Assembly (NCBI GenBank): GCA_910576325.1 | Contig: CAJTIM010000003.1 | Coordinates: forward strand, 62,001-126,000 | Source: Clostridia bacterium | Lineage (GTDB): Bacteria > Bacillota > Clostridia > Lachnospirales > Lachnospiraceae | Length of the DNA: 64,000 nt | Reading direction: 5' to 3' | In this document: piece after piece, positions 52,795-61,069 of the stretch | Layout of the letters: each line of letters begins with the position of its first letter | Position numbering within the stretch: the first letter of the stretch is position 1 | Translations under genes and position numbers: made by a program | The notes under the pieces: model-generated | Databases searched by the model: none | What the model was told of the DNA's origin: nothing | The model's input: only the letters and a program-made list of their open reading frames with translations

Positions 52795-53091
52795 CTACCC
52801 TTTTCTTTCTGATCTTACTGCCATAATTTCAGCATTAATTTCATCAAGTGACATTTCCGGAACATCTGATGCCTGCTTTCGTAATTCATAAAAAGCATTT
52901 TTTGCTTCTGTTCTTGTTATTGTCTGCTCAGGCAATTTTGCTTCAAACGGAAGTCCTTTTACCATTTTACTTCTAGCCATGAACATACGGAATGCCGTAG
53001 GTAAATCCATTCCAAGCCTCTCGTATATTTCAGTCACTTCCTGTTTTAGTGCTTTGTCTGCCCTGAATTGAATTAAAACCTGTTCTGCCAT
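52795..53091 (-). CDS. RelB/DinJ-family antitoxin, apparently without partner
   Basis: 98 residues with AAGGAGGG before the ATG. N-terminal ribbon-helix-helix (VLIQFRADKALKQEVTEIYERLGMDLPTAFRMFM) is typical of RelB/DinJ; key residues LGxDLxTAxRxF. A short frame starting at 52787, MEYYAVI, looks like the first residues of a PIN-type toxin, but it goes out of frame with that family at once. So the toxin gene seems to have been lost. Confidence 0.85.
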   Translation of the reverse strand: MAEQVLIQFRADKALKQEVTEIYERLGMDLPTAFRMFMARSKMVKGLPFEAKLPEQTITRTEAKNAFYELRKQASDVPEMSLDEINAEIMAVRSERKG

Positions 53092-53269
53092 AAAGAACCC
53101 TCCTTGTAAACATATTGCAGTTGTTTTGCATGTGTTTATAATTATATTAAAAAGCTATGTGAGGAAAACCGCATACCGGGCGTGGCAAAATTCAGCCGCT
53201 TGTGGTTGATACCAAAGAACGCTGAAAAACCAACAGATGCCCGCTTGAAAGCAGAAAGGAAGAAAAAAC

Positions 53270-53505
53270 ATGAATAAAGTTTTAATTATTGATGATGATA
53301 AAGAGCTTTGCGCACTAATCAAACAAAGTATTTTACAAGAGTGTATAGAAGCTGACTGCTGCTATTCCGGGAAATCCGGCTTGCTGCAGCTAAAAGAAAA
53401 GGAATACCAGCTTGTTATACTGGACGTCATGATGCCCGGTTTCGATGGCTTTGAAACATTAGAACAGATTAGACAGGAAAGCAGTCTGCCTATTTTAATG
53501 TTTAT
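53270..53505 (+). pseudogene. Response regulator gene cut by ICE insertion
   Basis: Receiver domain start is intact: KVLIIDDDKELCALIKQSI, phospho-Asp in LVILDVMMPGFDG and LPILM at the point where LTA should follow. There the match ends and ICE sequence begins. The remaining receiver and the DNA-binding domain are expected on the far side of the element, outside the window. Confidence 0.85.
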
Positions 53506-53515
53506 AGGAAACCTC
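53498..53515. other. ICE-chromosome junction (attachment site)
   Basis: Response-regulator coding similarity stops after ATG at 53498-53500; from about 53505 the sequence belongs to the int-end of the element. The exact base cannot be set without the empty site. Confidence 0.65.
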
Positions 53516-53550
53516 AAGCAAATTTTCAACCTATCTTTTCATATCTCGGC

Positions 53551-53592
53551 AAATGGCGATAAGTCTTGGATTTTAAGGCTTTTTCGCCATTT
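53551..53592. terminator. Hairpin in the ICE end, after int
   Basis: AAATGGCGA / TCGCCATTT with a 24-nt loop, between the junction and the int stop. It may be a terminator for int or part of the integrase arm sites. The string CTCGGCA occurs twice nearby (53546 and 53629), as expected for arm-type binding repeats. Confidence 0.5.
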
Positions 53593-53684
53593 GTCATATC
53601 GGGAGATACTTGGCATATCTTTGTGCTTCTCGGCATAATTTTGAATCCAAAAGTAGTACGGCGGTAGTAAAACCAACCATTCGG

Positions 53685-54872
53685 CTATGCCGCCAGACGT
53701 TCCATTTCTGCCTTTGCGGAATCGTAGGTCGCATGGGCGTAATAGTTCAGCGTCATCGTGATGTTGGCGTGTCCCATGATATACTGCAACGCCTTGGGGT
53801 TCATGCCTGCGTTTGCTAACCGTGTGCAGAATGTGTGTCTGAGGATATGGGGCGTGATGTTCGGAAGCTGCTCTTTGTTCTGCTTGTTGTACTTCTTTAC
53901 AAGCCCTTTCAGCATACTGTCGTAGTTCGCTGACACCTTGGGCATCCCGTCATTTTTGAGGAACAGGAAGTTTTTATAGCCCTCTACACTGAATGGGGCG
54001 GCATTGCCCCGATTCTTCAGCACACGCTTCAACGCTTGGTAGACTTCCTCGTTCATGGGAATCTGCCGTATGCCGTTCTTGGTCTTTGGAGTTTCGATAT
54101 AGTAGCCGATGTCGGCATCCCGCAAAAGCTGATGGTCTACATTGATTTGGCGGTTTTTGAAGTCCAGAGCTGTGGTCAGACCGCAAAACTCTGAAATTCT
54201 AAGTCCAGTGCCGAGCAGGATAATCACCTCGTCACGGTATTTCTTATACACCGCATCCTGCTCCATGAAAGCTAACAGGTTTTCTTCCTGCTTCGGCGTT
54301 AGTGCTGCCTTTCGCTCCCTGTCATCTTCAATGACAGTATCAAGGGCGAAGTTGAATGGATTTTTGCGGATACAGTCATCTTCAATGGCGGTGTAGAAAG
54401 CCGCCTTTAGGGAACGCTTGAAATTGCTGATGGTCTGGAAAGCGAAGCCTTTCTCGCTCATCCGTATCGCCCATTCCTTTGCGTCCGACTGCTTCACGGC
54501 ATCAATGCTTTTCATGCCGAAAGGGTCATCCTGCAACAAGCCCATAAGATAGTCACGTCCTTTTTTCGTGCCATGCTTTACGTTCTTCCTAAGACCATTC
54601 TGTTTTGCGTAGAGCTGGCATACGGTCATCTTCTTGCCAATGGTGTCGATGCCGTCCTCCAAGTCCCTGCTGATTTCCTTTATCTTGTCCCTCAGAGCAG
54701 GAAGCTCCCGCTTGCCCGCAGGGGTCTTGTCCGTGGCTACCAGTTTCCATGAGTAGACAAACTGCTGCTTGCCGAATGCGTCTATATATTTGTATGCGTA
54801 TCTCCCGTCTTTTCTCTGGCTCTCTCCAGTCCTCAGTATCCGTCCTTTGTTGTCACGTCTCTTTTCTGACAT
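53685..54872 (-). CDS. int: Tn916-type tyrosine integrase
   Basis: 395 residues from the ATG at 54872 (AAAGGAGC upstream). The N-terminal SEKRRDNKGRILRTGESQRK is the Tn916 Int arm-binding domain. Catalytic residues: Arg in GTGLRISEFCGLT, HxxR in TPHILRHTFCTRLA, and Tyr in ITMTLNYYAHAT. It moves the element in and out of the chromosome. Confidence 0.97.
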   Translation of the reverse strand: MSEKRRDNKGRILRTGESQRKDGRYAYKYIDAFGKQQFVYSWKLVATDKTPAGKRELPALRDKIKEISRDLEDGIDTIGKKMTVCQLYAKQNGLRKNVKHGTKKGRDYLMGLLQDDPFGMKSIDAVKQSDAKEWAIRMSEKGFAFQTISNFKRSLKAAFYTAIEDDCIRKNPFNFALDTVIEDDRERKAALTPKQEENLLAFMEQDAVYKKYRDEVIILLGTGLRISEFCGLTTALDFKNRQINVDHQLLRDADIGYYIETPKTKNGIRQIPMNEEVYQALKRVLKNRGNAAPFSVEGYKNFLFLKNDGMPKVSANYDSMLKGLVKKYNKQNKEQLPNITPHILRHTFCTRLANAGMNPKALQYIMGHANITMTLNYYAHATYDSAKAEMERLAA

Positions 54873-54951
54873 AGTGTGAAGCTCCTTTCCGTTCTGGAAC
54901 GAGCCTTGATACGACATACCTTTATTATACCGATATTTCAGCTCGTTGCAA

Positions 54952-55155
54952 CTATATGACTTCCATAGAATCAATCATTTTTTCAAACTGCTTTCGCTTA
55001 ATCTGCACACGGTTTCCGTTCATAATCAGCCAGTTGGCGTTGGGGTGTTCGTCCGCCAACTGGCGGAGCTTCTTTTCCCCGATGCGGAAATACTTTGCGG
55101 CTTCCTCGATTGTGAGGGTGTATTTCTCCCAGATGGGAACCTCTGCGTAGTTCAT
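54952..55155 (-). CDS. xis: Tn916-type excisionase
   Basis: 67 residues from the ATG at 55155 (AGGAGG upstream), the same length as Tn916 Xis. [20 protein letters not shown] and [20 protein letters not shown] are very similar to it. Winged-helix DNA-bending protein that drives excision with Int. 79 bp before int. Confidence 0.96.
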   Translation of the reverse strand: MNYAEVPIWEKYTLTIEEAAKYFRIGEKKLRQLADEHPNANWLIMNGNRVQIKRKQFEKMIDSMEVI

Positions 55156-55206
55156 AAAACCTCCTGTCAAAAAAATAAGCCTGTGCGGAGTAGGCACAAG
55201 CATCAC

Positions 55207-55587
55207 TTAGGGTTGCTGTTCTGTTGCCGCTGCCTTTGCCGCCAGGTCTATGCTGACGGCGAGGGAGCGGTTGAGCTTTGGCAGGATGCTTTCGGGGAGC
55301 CTGCCGATGTAGTTCTCCAGTCTACGCTTGTCTATGGTGCGGATTTGCTCTGCAAGGATGAGGGAGTTCTTGTCAAGCCCCTCGAAGCTGCCTACCTCGG
55401 TATGTGTGGGCAGCTTTGCCTTTGTATGCACTCGGCTCGTGATTGGCACAATGATGACGGTGGGGCTGTGGGTGTTCCCTATGTCGTTAGAAACGATGAG
55501 TACGGGTCGTCTGCCGCCCTGCTCGGAGCCGACAATGGGATTTAGGTCTGCGTAGAAGATGTCCCCACGCTTGATAGTCCTTTCCAT
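55207..55587 (-). CDS. MazF/PemK-family toxin
   Basis: 126 residues. MERTIKRGDIFYADLNPIVG, then GGRRPVLIVSNDIGN and VIIVPITSR are the MazF motifs. MazF cuts mRNA at short motifs. No mazE-like gene is visible beside it, which is unusual; the antitoxin could be elsewhere on the ICE, or the protein may act differently. AGGAGG precedes the ATG. It lies between sigma and xis in the ICE. Confidence 0.93.
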   Translation of the reverse strand: MERTIKRGDIFYADLNPIVGSEQGGRRPVLIVSNDIGNTHSPTVIIVPITSRVHTKAKLPTHTEVGSFEGLDKNSLILAEQIRTIDKRRLENYIGRLPESILPKLNRSLAVSIDLAAKAAATEQQP

Positions 55588-56120
55588 TATGTGTTTGACC
55601 TCCTATCTGGATTTAGGCAGGGGGTTCCTGCCTATGTAGCAGCCAGATACAGGGGAGTGTTTAAGGTCAGCGGGGCATAAAAACAAAGCCCTGTTTCCAT
55701 AGACCGCCCTGCATCTGGCTTGATATGATAGGAGCATTTCTATTTGTCCTCGACACCCCGAAATGCGGATACGTTAAACGTAAGGGAAGTCACCAAACGG
55801 TCAGCAGCGAACTGACGCCACGGGAATCGCACCCCAACTGTCGGTCTGACAGAGCCGCCCTCATTGCCTGCGGCGGGTTGGCTACCGCTCGGACTGTGAC
55901 TGGACGGGAGTATCATTGTCCTCTTTGCGGGTCATGGCGAAATCGGGGGCTGCCCGATATTTTGAGTCGGTAATTTCCGCTCACCACCTTTCATCGCTTC
56001 TGCTTTTTGGCAGGTCATGGCGTACCGCTGCACACGCTTTTGCTCATCACAATCACAAAGAGAATGTATTTGGTGAATGGGTATTCGGTTGTCAAGGAGC
56101 TTGGGGAAGCCCGTAGAAAA
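55588..56120. other. ICE gap without a convincing gene
   Basis: About 530 bp upstream of mazF. Open frames here lack ribosome binding sites and family features. The strand reading into mazF has GC-rich dyads (CTGTATCTGGCTGC, then CCTGCCTAAATCCAG near 55600-55660) that could form a leader RNA. Nothing else seen. Confidence 0.4.
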
Positions 56121-56156
56121 GCCCCCTCACTTTTCCAAAGGAAAAAATGAGGGGGC
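56121..56156 (-). terminator. Terminator of the ICE sigma factor gene
   Basis: GCCCCCTCA / TGAGGGGGC stem; the minus strand continues CTTTTC. It lies 15 bp past the stop. Confidence 0.85.
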
Positions 56157-56170
56157 TATGCACGGAAAAT

Positions 56171-56686
56171 TTAATTTTCCAAAAGTTTTTTGAGCTTTTG
56201 CAGGATTTTCATGATGTGCCTGCTGACGCTGGACTGGTTAATGCCATAGATACGGCTCAACTCAACCTGCGATTTGCCCTCATAGAAATGCTGTTGTATA
56301 AGCGTCCGTTCTTCTTCCGACAGCAATGTGAGGGAAGATTTCAGCTTGTCCAACATCATTCTGCGGACAACGGTTTCCGCAACATTTACCGCTTCATCAG
56401 CTATAAACTCAAAACCGTTACCGCTGTCATCAGCATTTTCTATCACTTCTAAAGACATCAGGCTGTTGTCTGCATCGAGCTTTTGCAGATAACGCCACCG
56501 TTCCTTGTCCCGATAGAACTCGATGTAGTGGGTCTGTTCCGTCTCAATCAGACAGCCCTGCACGGGGATAAAGAACTTGTCCTTATAAGTTCCGTCCGCT
56601 TCCCTGCGGCGGCAGAAATCCTCGTAAGACAATTCCGTATAGCCGCCGTTTTCTTTGATATAGACCTTTCTTGGTGCATATTTCAC
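56171..56686 (-). CDS. ICE-encoded sigma-70-like factor
   Basis: 171 residues from a GTG at 56686 (GGAGGT, 7 nt spacing). The C-terminal half has a sigma region 4 helix-turn-helix (LTLLSEEERTLIQQHFYEGK, then SQVELSRIYGINQSSVSRHI). The N-terminal half has no region 2 motif. Related small sigma-like proteins occur at this position in Tn916-type elements (orf7-like) and are thought to control transfer genes. Confidence 0.85.
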   Translation of the reverse strand: MKYAPRKVYIKENGGYTELSYEDFCRRREADGTYKDKFFIPVQGCLIETEQTHYIEFYRDKERWRYLQKLDADNSLMSLEVIENADDSGNGFEFIADEAVNVAETVVRRMMLDKLKSSLTLLSEEERTLIQQHFYEGKSQVELSRIYGINQSSVSRHIMKILQKLKKLLEN

Positions 56687-56806
56687 CGTAAGTACCTCCA
56701 ATCTGAATTTTGAAAATCGCTAAAATCCAGATTGAGAGGCGGGGAACGGCATCCCACGGCAGAAAGAGCCATGCGGCGTATTTCAGCAAAAAACGACAAA
56801 AGAAAA

Positions 56807-57092
56807 ACCGCAAAGGCTACCACACCTTTACGGTTTAAGGAGAATATATTTCTATTGTATAGAGATTTGATTTCTACTTTCGAGGTACAAAGCCCCCATA
56901 TGTTGACGAGGATTTTTTTAGCAGGTTATCCGCCCATCCTTGGTATGGTATATGTAAGTAGAAGTTGTTGCTTGCAGACAATAAAAATCCCTCCAAACTT
57001 CAAAAGCGAAGTCGGAGAGTGCTTAAGGCATAGCAAAACGGCTCACCGAAACATCGTTTTTTTTATTCGGTGGGCTTGTCCAATTTATATTC
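56807..57092. other. Cluster of hairpins in the sigma-KTR gap
   Basis: Dyads at 56807-56837 (AACCG.AAAGG / CCTTT.CGGTT), 56993-57020 (CTCC.AACTTC / GAAGT.GGAG) and 57051-57076 (CACCGAA / TTCGGTG around a T-run). No gene seen in 56687-57150. This could be a multi-step attenuator like the one that precedes tetM and its ICE neighbours. Confidence 0.45.
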
Positions 57093-57103
57093 ATATAAAG
57101 AAC

Positions 57104-57145
57104 AGAGCCGATGAACCTGTGATTGCTCACTTGTTCATCGGCTCT
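57104..57145 (-). terminator. Terminator of the ICE cargo operon
   Basis: AGAGCCGATGAAC / GTTCATCGGCTCT perfect stem; it lies 5 bp past the KTR gene stop (57151). Confidence 0.8.
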
Positions 57146-57150
57146 GCGTC

Positions 57151-57324
57151 TTATGCGTCTGGCTCTTTAATGACTGTAATATGACACTTTTTTACTCGTA
57201 TCAAACTTTCTTGCTTGCACTTTGGACAAAAGAGTGGAAAGTTTTTAAGCTCTGTATCTTTCCGTATCATAATGCGGGTTTTGTTTTTACAAATTGGACA
57301 TAGTATCCATTGAGTATCTGCCAT
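57151..57324 (-). CDS. Cysteine-rich KTR-domain protein
   Basis: 57 residues from the ATG at 57324 (GGAGGTGAT upstream). Two CxxC pairs (WILCPICKNKTRIMIR, FPLFCPKCKQ) form a zinc-ribbon fold, with the KTR motif after the first. Common on Tn916-type elements; function unknown. Last gene of the cargo operon. Confidence 0.92.
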   Translation of the reverse strand: MADTQWILCPICKNKTRIMIRKDTELKNFPLFCPKCKQESLIRVKKCHITVIKEPDA

Positions 57325-57340
57325 TACATCACCTCCCATA

Positions 57341-57904
57341 TTACAAAACAGGAGTTTTTAAGCCAACATATCCATTTAGAGCTGCCATAATTAAAATAAT
57401 TAGTCCCATTACGATACAAGCAATAAAGAAACGCCATCCTTTTAGAGATGCAAAATTTCTCAAATATACGAAATAGAGAATGGCTTTCCAAATCAAAATG
57501 CCTACAAACACAATGTTCAAAATCATTCCGAAAATAGTATTATTCCAGAATAGATAGAAGAAAACTTCGGTAAAAGCTACTACAACAGCACAAATTGCAG
57601 TAGGAGCATATGAGATACCCCATGCTTTTATATGGTCTGATACCGTTCTGTTACTGCCCAAACATCTGCATACAGCCCAAAATAAAATGCAAATGAGAGC
57701 ATAAGATAATATCCCATATCCTGTGATTTTCAACATTCTCAGCATCTCAAATTCTGGTCGATTTACTCCGTAAAAATGCTGAAGAACAGGCTCAAAAACA
57801 GAATTTAGTAGTATCGTAATTATCACCAATCCCCACGAAACTGCTTTATTGCCTTTTGCAAAGGCTTCCGCAGGATGGTTTAGTGCTTCAATCAACTGCT
57901 TCAT
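57341..57904 (-). CDS. Yip1-domain membrane protein
   Basis: 187 residues from the ATG at 57904 (GGAGGG upstream). About five membrane segments; KQLIEALNHPAEAFAKGNKA at the start and the membrane pattern match Yip1-type bacterial proteins. It is part of the ICE cargo operon; its role there is unknown. Confidence 0.75.
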   Translation of the reverse strand: MKQLIEALNHPAEAFAKGNKAVSWGLVIITILLNSVFEPVLQHFYGVNRPEFEMLRMLKITGYGILSYALICILFWAVCRCLGSNRTVSDHIKAWGISYAPTAICAVVVAFTEVFFYLFWNNTIFGMILNIVFVGILIWKAILYFVYLRNFASLKGWRFFIACIVMGLIILIMAALNGYVGLKTPVL

Positions 57905-57908
57905 AGAT

Positions 57909-58178
57909 TTACCCTCCAAAGAAACTCAGAAACAAATTTGTGTACTGTATTCCAAAAATCATAGTAAAAACAACAGCTTGAACGGCTGAAACTGTAAAAG
58001 CAAACCTCCAAGGATAGGTGACAATCATTTTTTTAATCTTACCAATACCAGAAGTGTCCTCCGCTTTGCATTCTGTTAATATACGACTGAGCATCATGTT
58101 CCTTTGCTGCTCTGTGGGTATCCCGTCCTGTTCAAATACTTCAAATGCTTTTTCGATAAACTCATCTTTCCTTGGCAT
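57909..58178 (-). CDS. Small membrane protein, probable anti-sigma factor
   Basis: 89 residues from the ATG at 58178, inside the end of the sigma gene. N-terminal charged part, one membrane segment (about 62-83, WRFAFTVSAVQAVVFTMIFG). Overlap with an ECF sigma gene and this topology suggest an anti-sigma factor. There is no zinc-binding HxxxCxxC motif, so it would be of the non-ZAS type. Confidence 0.65.
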   Translation of the reverse strand: MPRKDEFIEKAFEVFEQDGIPTEQQRNMMLSRILTECKAEDTSGIGKIKKMIVTYPWRFAFTVSAVQAVVFTMIFGIQYTNLFLSFFGG

Positions 58179-58725
58179 TGTAGTCCCTCCTTTTCTCATA
58201 TCCTGCATAGCTTTTTATAAAAGCGTTTTTTGCCCGCTGCAAAATGCTTTCTATGGCTTTTGGCGACTTTTCTACAATAGATGCAATCTCTTTAACGGTT
58301 TTTTCGTCAATATATTTCAGTACCAAAACAATTCTATATTGTTCTGGCAGCCCGTTTAAACAGGCTCGAACTTTTTCCCGTTCAAATGACTTAATCAAAA
58401 GCTCCTGTATATCTTGGGATGGGTCTTCGAGATACTCTGCCATATAATCATCAATCTCAACCATCTCAAATTTAGGGCTATACTGCTTTCGATAAAAGTC
58501 ATTTAACTTATTTCTGGCTATTTTGAAAATCCAAGTTCGTTCAGAGCTTAATCCCTTAAACCCGGACATCCCTCTATATACATCCATAAAGATGTCTTGT
58601 GTTATATCCTCAGCCAGAGCTTTTTTCATTCCCGTTCGCAAATATACATACTGGTATATTTCACTGACATACGAGTGATACACCGATATGAATTTTTGTT
58701 CTCGTTCCTCTTTGAAAACACTCAT
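58162..58725 (-). CDS. ECF-family RNA polymerase sigma factor
   Basis: 187 residues. Region 2 (YVYLRTGMKKALAEDITQDIF, and RTWIFKIARNKLNDFYRK) and region 4 (LNGLPEQYRIVLVLKYIDEK, TVKEIASIVEKSPKAIESIL) are intact. GAGGTAG precedes the ATG. It follows a lipoprotein and ABC transporter, and precedes a probable anti-sigma factor. Confidence 0.93.
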   Translation of the reverse strand: MSVFKEEREQKFISVYHSYVSEIYQYVYLRTGMKKALAEDITQDIFMDVYRGMSGFKGLSSERTWIFKIARNKLNDFYRKQYSPKFEMVEIDDYMAEYLEDPSQDIQELLIKSFEREKVRACLNGLPEQYRIVLVLKYIDEKTVKEIASIVEKSPKAIESILQRAKNAFIKSYAGYEKRRDYNAKER

Positions 58726-58738
58726 ATAATCATCTACC

Positions 58739-59140
58739 TCATTGAATTATAAGCTCCTTTGTAAGCAATATAGTATCCTTGTAGATTACCTCAAGCTTCA
58801 AAGAGCCAGCCGCTGCCTGCTCTGCCTCCAGTTCGTACACAACAATGTCCTGCATATCTTTTTCTGTTGCTTTTGTTTCAGATTTGATTTCAGTACCATC
58901 AAGATACCATTTCACGGTATATTCCATGCCTTTTGGACTCTCGACAAAATGGACGCTTGCATAAACTGGTTCATTAACGATAAGAGCGTCTTCTTGATTT
59001 GCTGACTCCAACTCTTCCTGCAAAGAATAGCTGCTATTTGAAATGATACATGTCTGAATAGTATCGTCATTGCCGCCGCATCCAACCAATGAAACTGCCA
59101 TCATCAAAATTGTGATTAATAAAACCGTAACTTTTTTCAT
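58739..59140 (-). CDS. Lipoprotein of the ICE cargo operon
   Basis: 133 residues from the ATG at 59140 (AAGGAGGG upstream). Lipobox in LMMAVSLVGCGGNDD (Cys about 20). The mature part is a small beta-type domain (VYASVHFVESPKGMEYTVKW). Not recognised. It lies between the ABC permease and the sigma gene, so it may be an immunity or sensing lipoprotein. Confidence 0.85.
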   Translation of the reverse strand: MKKVTVLLITILMMAVSLVGCGGNDDTIQTCIISNSSYSLQEELESANQEDALIVNEPVYASVHFVESPKGMEYTVKWYLDGTEIKSETKATEKDMQDIVVYELEAEQAAAGSLKLEVIYKDTILLTKELIIQ

Positions 59141-59153
59141 AGAAAATCCCTCC

Positions 59154-59933
59154 TTATTCACCGTAGTTATATTCATCCTGTTTTATAAAGGTTAAATATG
59201 CAATTATTAGAAATGATATAATGCTGATACCAAAAATGACGGATGCCTGCGAAAACCTTGAAATATCTGATACTTCTGATAGTGCCTGCATCATTACTCC
59301 TGGTGCTATCAGACTGAAATTATCAACCATCTGAGTTGTCCATCCAAATGCTTTTCCGATTCCCTCTACTATCATAACAAAGAAACGGGGCATCAACAGT
59401 AAACCTATTGCTAAACTCCAAATGAGCGCTGCCTTTGAGGAACGGGCAAGTATTGAAATCAACATACCCATAGTAGCATAGACCATAATATATCCCCATA
59501 ATGGAAGCAAATACTGTATCAGTACAAGTATATGTGCAAAGTTGCCGCTAAGCCCAATGATGGCACAAGTAACTGGTGTCATATAGATAAAGGACAAAAC
59601 CAATGACATGATTGCTGCAACAAGGACTTTTGAAATAAAGATTCTTGTTTTCGGAATGCCCGAACATATGATACAGTCTAAAACATTGTGTTCTCTATCA
59701 GACGAAACCAAATCAAAATATGACGATAGTACCGCCCATGAGCCGAAAATCATATGCGGAAGAAACAATGCTAAAAACTCAATCTGGTCGCTCTCTACTA
59801 ATTTTGTTCTACCACCCGATGTATAAAAGAAGAACACTCCCATACCTGCAAGAGCTATCCAAATAACCAATGTGCGTAAGTTCATTGCTTTTTTGAAATC
59901 TCGTCTAACAAGAGACAGAATATCCATTCTCAT
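59154..59933 (-). CDS. ABC-2-type transporter permease
   Basis: 259 residues from the ATG at 59933. Six membrane segments, with VRRDFKKAMNLRTLVIWIAL at the start and SSDREHNVLDCIICSGIPKT in a loop, as in NosY/ABC-2 permeases. It pairs with the ATPase, whose stop it overlaps by 4 bp. Confidence 0.9.
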   Translation of the reverse strand: MRMDILSLVRRDFKKAMNLRTLVIWIALAGMGVFFFYTSGGRTKLVESDQIEFLALFLPHMIFGSWAVLSSYFDLVSSDREHNVLDCIICSGIPKTRIFISKVLVAAIMSLVLSFIYMTPVTCAIIGLSGNFAHILVLIQYLLPLWGYIMVYATMGMLISILARSSKAALIWSLAIGLLLMPRFFVMIVEGIGKAFGWTTQMVDNFSLIAPGVMMQALSEVSDISRFSQASVIFGISIISFLIIAYLTFIKQDEYNYGE

Positions 59934-60787
59934 TTTCGCACCTCCTCTAAATGAAGTTGTTCCTGCACTATGCGCTTCACATTGCAAGCAGTGACCTCAA
60001 ATATGCTAATGTCGTGTGAAGTCAACGCAGAAATCAACAGAGGAACTTGTTCCTTGGTAATTTGTGCGGTAAGTGTAGTTCCAAGCTTATCTACTGAAAG
60101 GGAGAAATCGCTCGCTAACATTTCGAGAACCTGTCTTGAAATGTTGGCTATTTTGAAAATATAAGAGCTTTCAATTTCATTGTCATATATCAGTTGCCCG
60201 TTTTGCAATATCGCAATGTTGGTGCAAATTTCGTCCATATCCTGCAAAATATGAGAGGAAATGATGATGCTTTTCCCTTTCTGGTGGATACCCTTAATAA
60301 TGCCTTTCATCTCAAAAGTTGCATTGGGGTCTAAGCCTGCCGTTGGCTCGTCCAGAACATATAAATCTGGTTCACCTGTCATTGCAATAATCATTTGCAG
60401 TTTTTTCTGTTGCCCAGGTGACAGGTGTTTGACCTTTTTACTCATATCCAATTTCAGTTTTTTCCCAAGAAAAACACTTTCTTTGGTATCTGCGTTCCGC
60501 AATCGGGCAAAAAAGCGAATTATTTCAGAAACAGTTGTATTATCATCAAATCGACAACTTTGTGGCATATACCCAATAAAAGGTTTGCCCGTTTGAAGAT
60601 TCACCGTGCCTTTTGTGGGCTTCATCAATCCGCTAATCAATCTTAGCAGGGTCGTTTTTCCTGCGCCATTCTGCCCAATAAGCCCGTAAATCTCGCCGTA
60701 CTCAATAGACATATCGATTCCATGTAAAATCTCTGTTCTGCCAAAAGATTTTGACAAACTGTTGGTCTGAAGCACATATTTGTCCAT
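59930..60787 (-). CDS. ABC transporter ATP-binding protein
   Basis: 285 residues from the ATG at 60787 (a GTG at 60799 is an alternative). Walker A GQNGAGKTTLLRLI, signature LSPGQQKKLQMIIAM, Walker B LYVLDEPTAGLDP. The C-terminal region of about 80 residues resembles that of bacteriocin-immunity or antibiotic-export ATPases. First gene of the seven-gene cargo operon. Confidence 0.92.
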   Translation of the reverse strand: MDKYVLQTNSLSKSFGRTEILHGIDMSIEYGEIYGLIGQNGAGKTTLLRLISGLMKPTKGTVNLQTGKPFIGYMPQSCRFDDNTTVSEIIRFFARLRNADTKESVFLGKKLKLDMSKKVKHLSPGQQKKLQMIIAMTGEPDLYVLDEPTAGLDPNATFEMKGIIKGIHQKGKSIIISSHILQDMDEICTNIAILQNGQLIYDNEIESSYIFKIANISRQVLEMLASDFSLSVDKLGTTLTAQITKEQVPLLISALTSHDISIFEVTACNVKRIVQEQLHLEEVRK

Positions 60788-60825
60788 TCCCTTGACCACT
60801 CCTTTCTGAGCAGATGTTTTCCTGC

Positions 60826-60853
60826 TTCATAAAGGTAGTCGTATGGATATCAA
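60826..60853 (-). promoter_or_regulatory. Candidate promoter of the ICE cargo operon
   Basis: On the minus strand TTGATA (60853-60848), 16 bp, TATGAA (60831-60826), 39 nt before the ATPase start. Confidence 0.5.
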
Positions 60854-60974
60854 AAATCCCTCGCTTTTTTTAATATTTTTTTCTCCAAGCGTCAGCTTTC
60901 ATATATTATAGACAGTGAAGCGGACTATATCAACTATGTAAATATGAATTTCCGTCTCTTGTAACAGGATATAA

Positions 60975-60995
60975 AATCTCCTATTTTAGGAGATT
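60975..60995. promoter_or_regulatory. Perfect dyad, candidate operator of the XRE regulator
   Basis: AATCTCCTA-TTT-TAGGAGATT, 9 bp arms. It is between the divergent cargo operon and XRE gene, 10 bp upstream of the XRE promoter. Confidence 0.6.
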
Positions 60996-61004
60996 ATACA
61001 TCGT

Positions 61005-61032
61005 TTGACTGGAAGCCATATCTCTGTAAAAT
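61005..61032 (+). promoter_or_regulatory. Promoter of the XRE regulator gene
   Basis: TTGACT (61005-61010), 16 bp, TAAAAT (61027-61032), 38 nt before the ATG. Confidence 0.65.
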
Positions 61033-61069
61033 ATGAGAGTAAGATTTTCAGAGTATAGGTGGTGAGCTA

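Noticed and set aside
52785-52795. PIN toxin gene partner of the RelB-like antitoxin
   Set aside because: Only MEYYAVI resembles a PIN start; the following residues do not fit, so I mention it only as a possible remnant.
55725-55973. An 82-residue plus-strand frame in the ICE gap before mazF
   Set aside because: No ribosome binding site and no family features. I treat the gap as non-coding.
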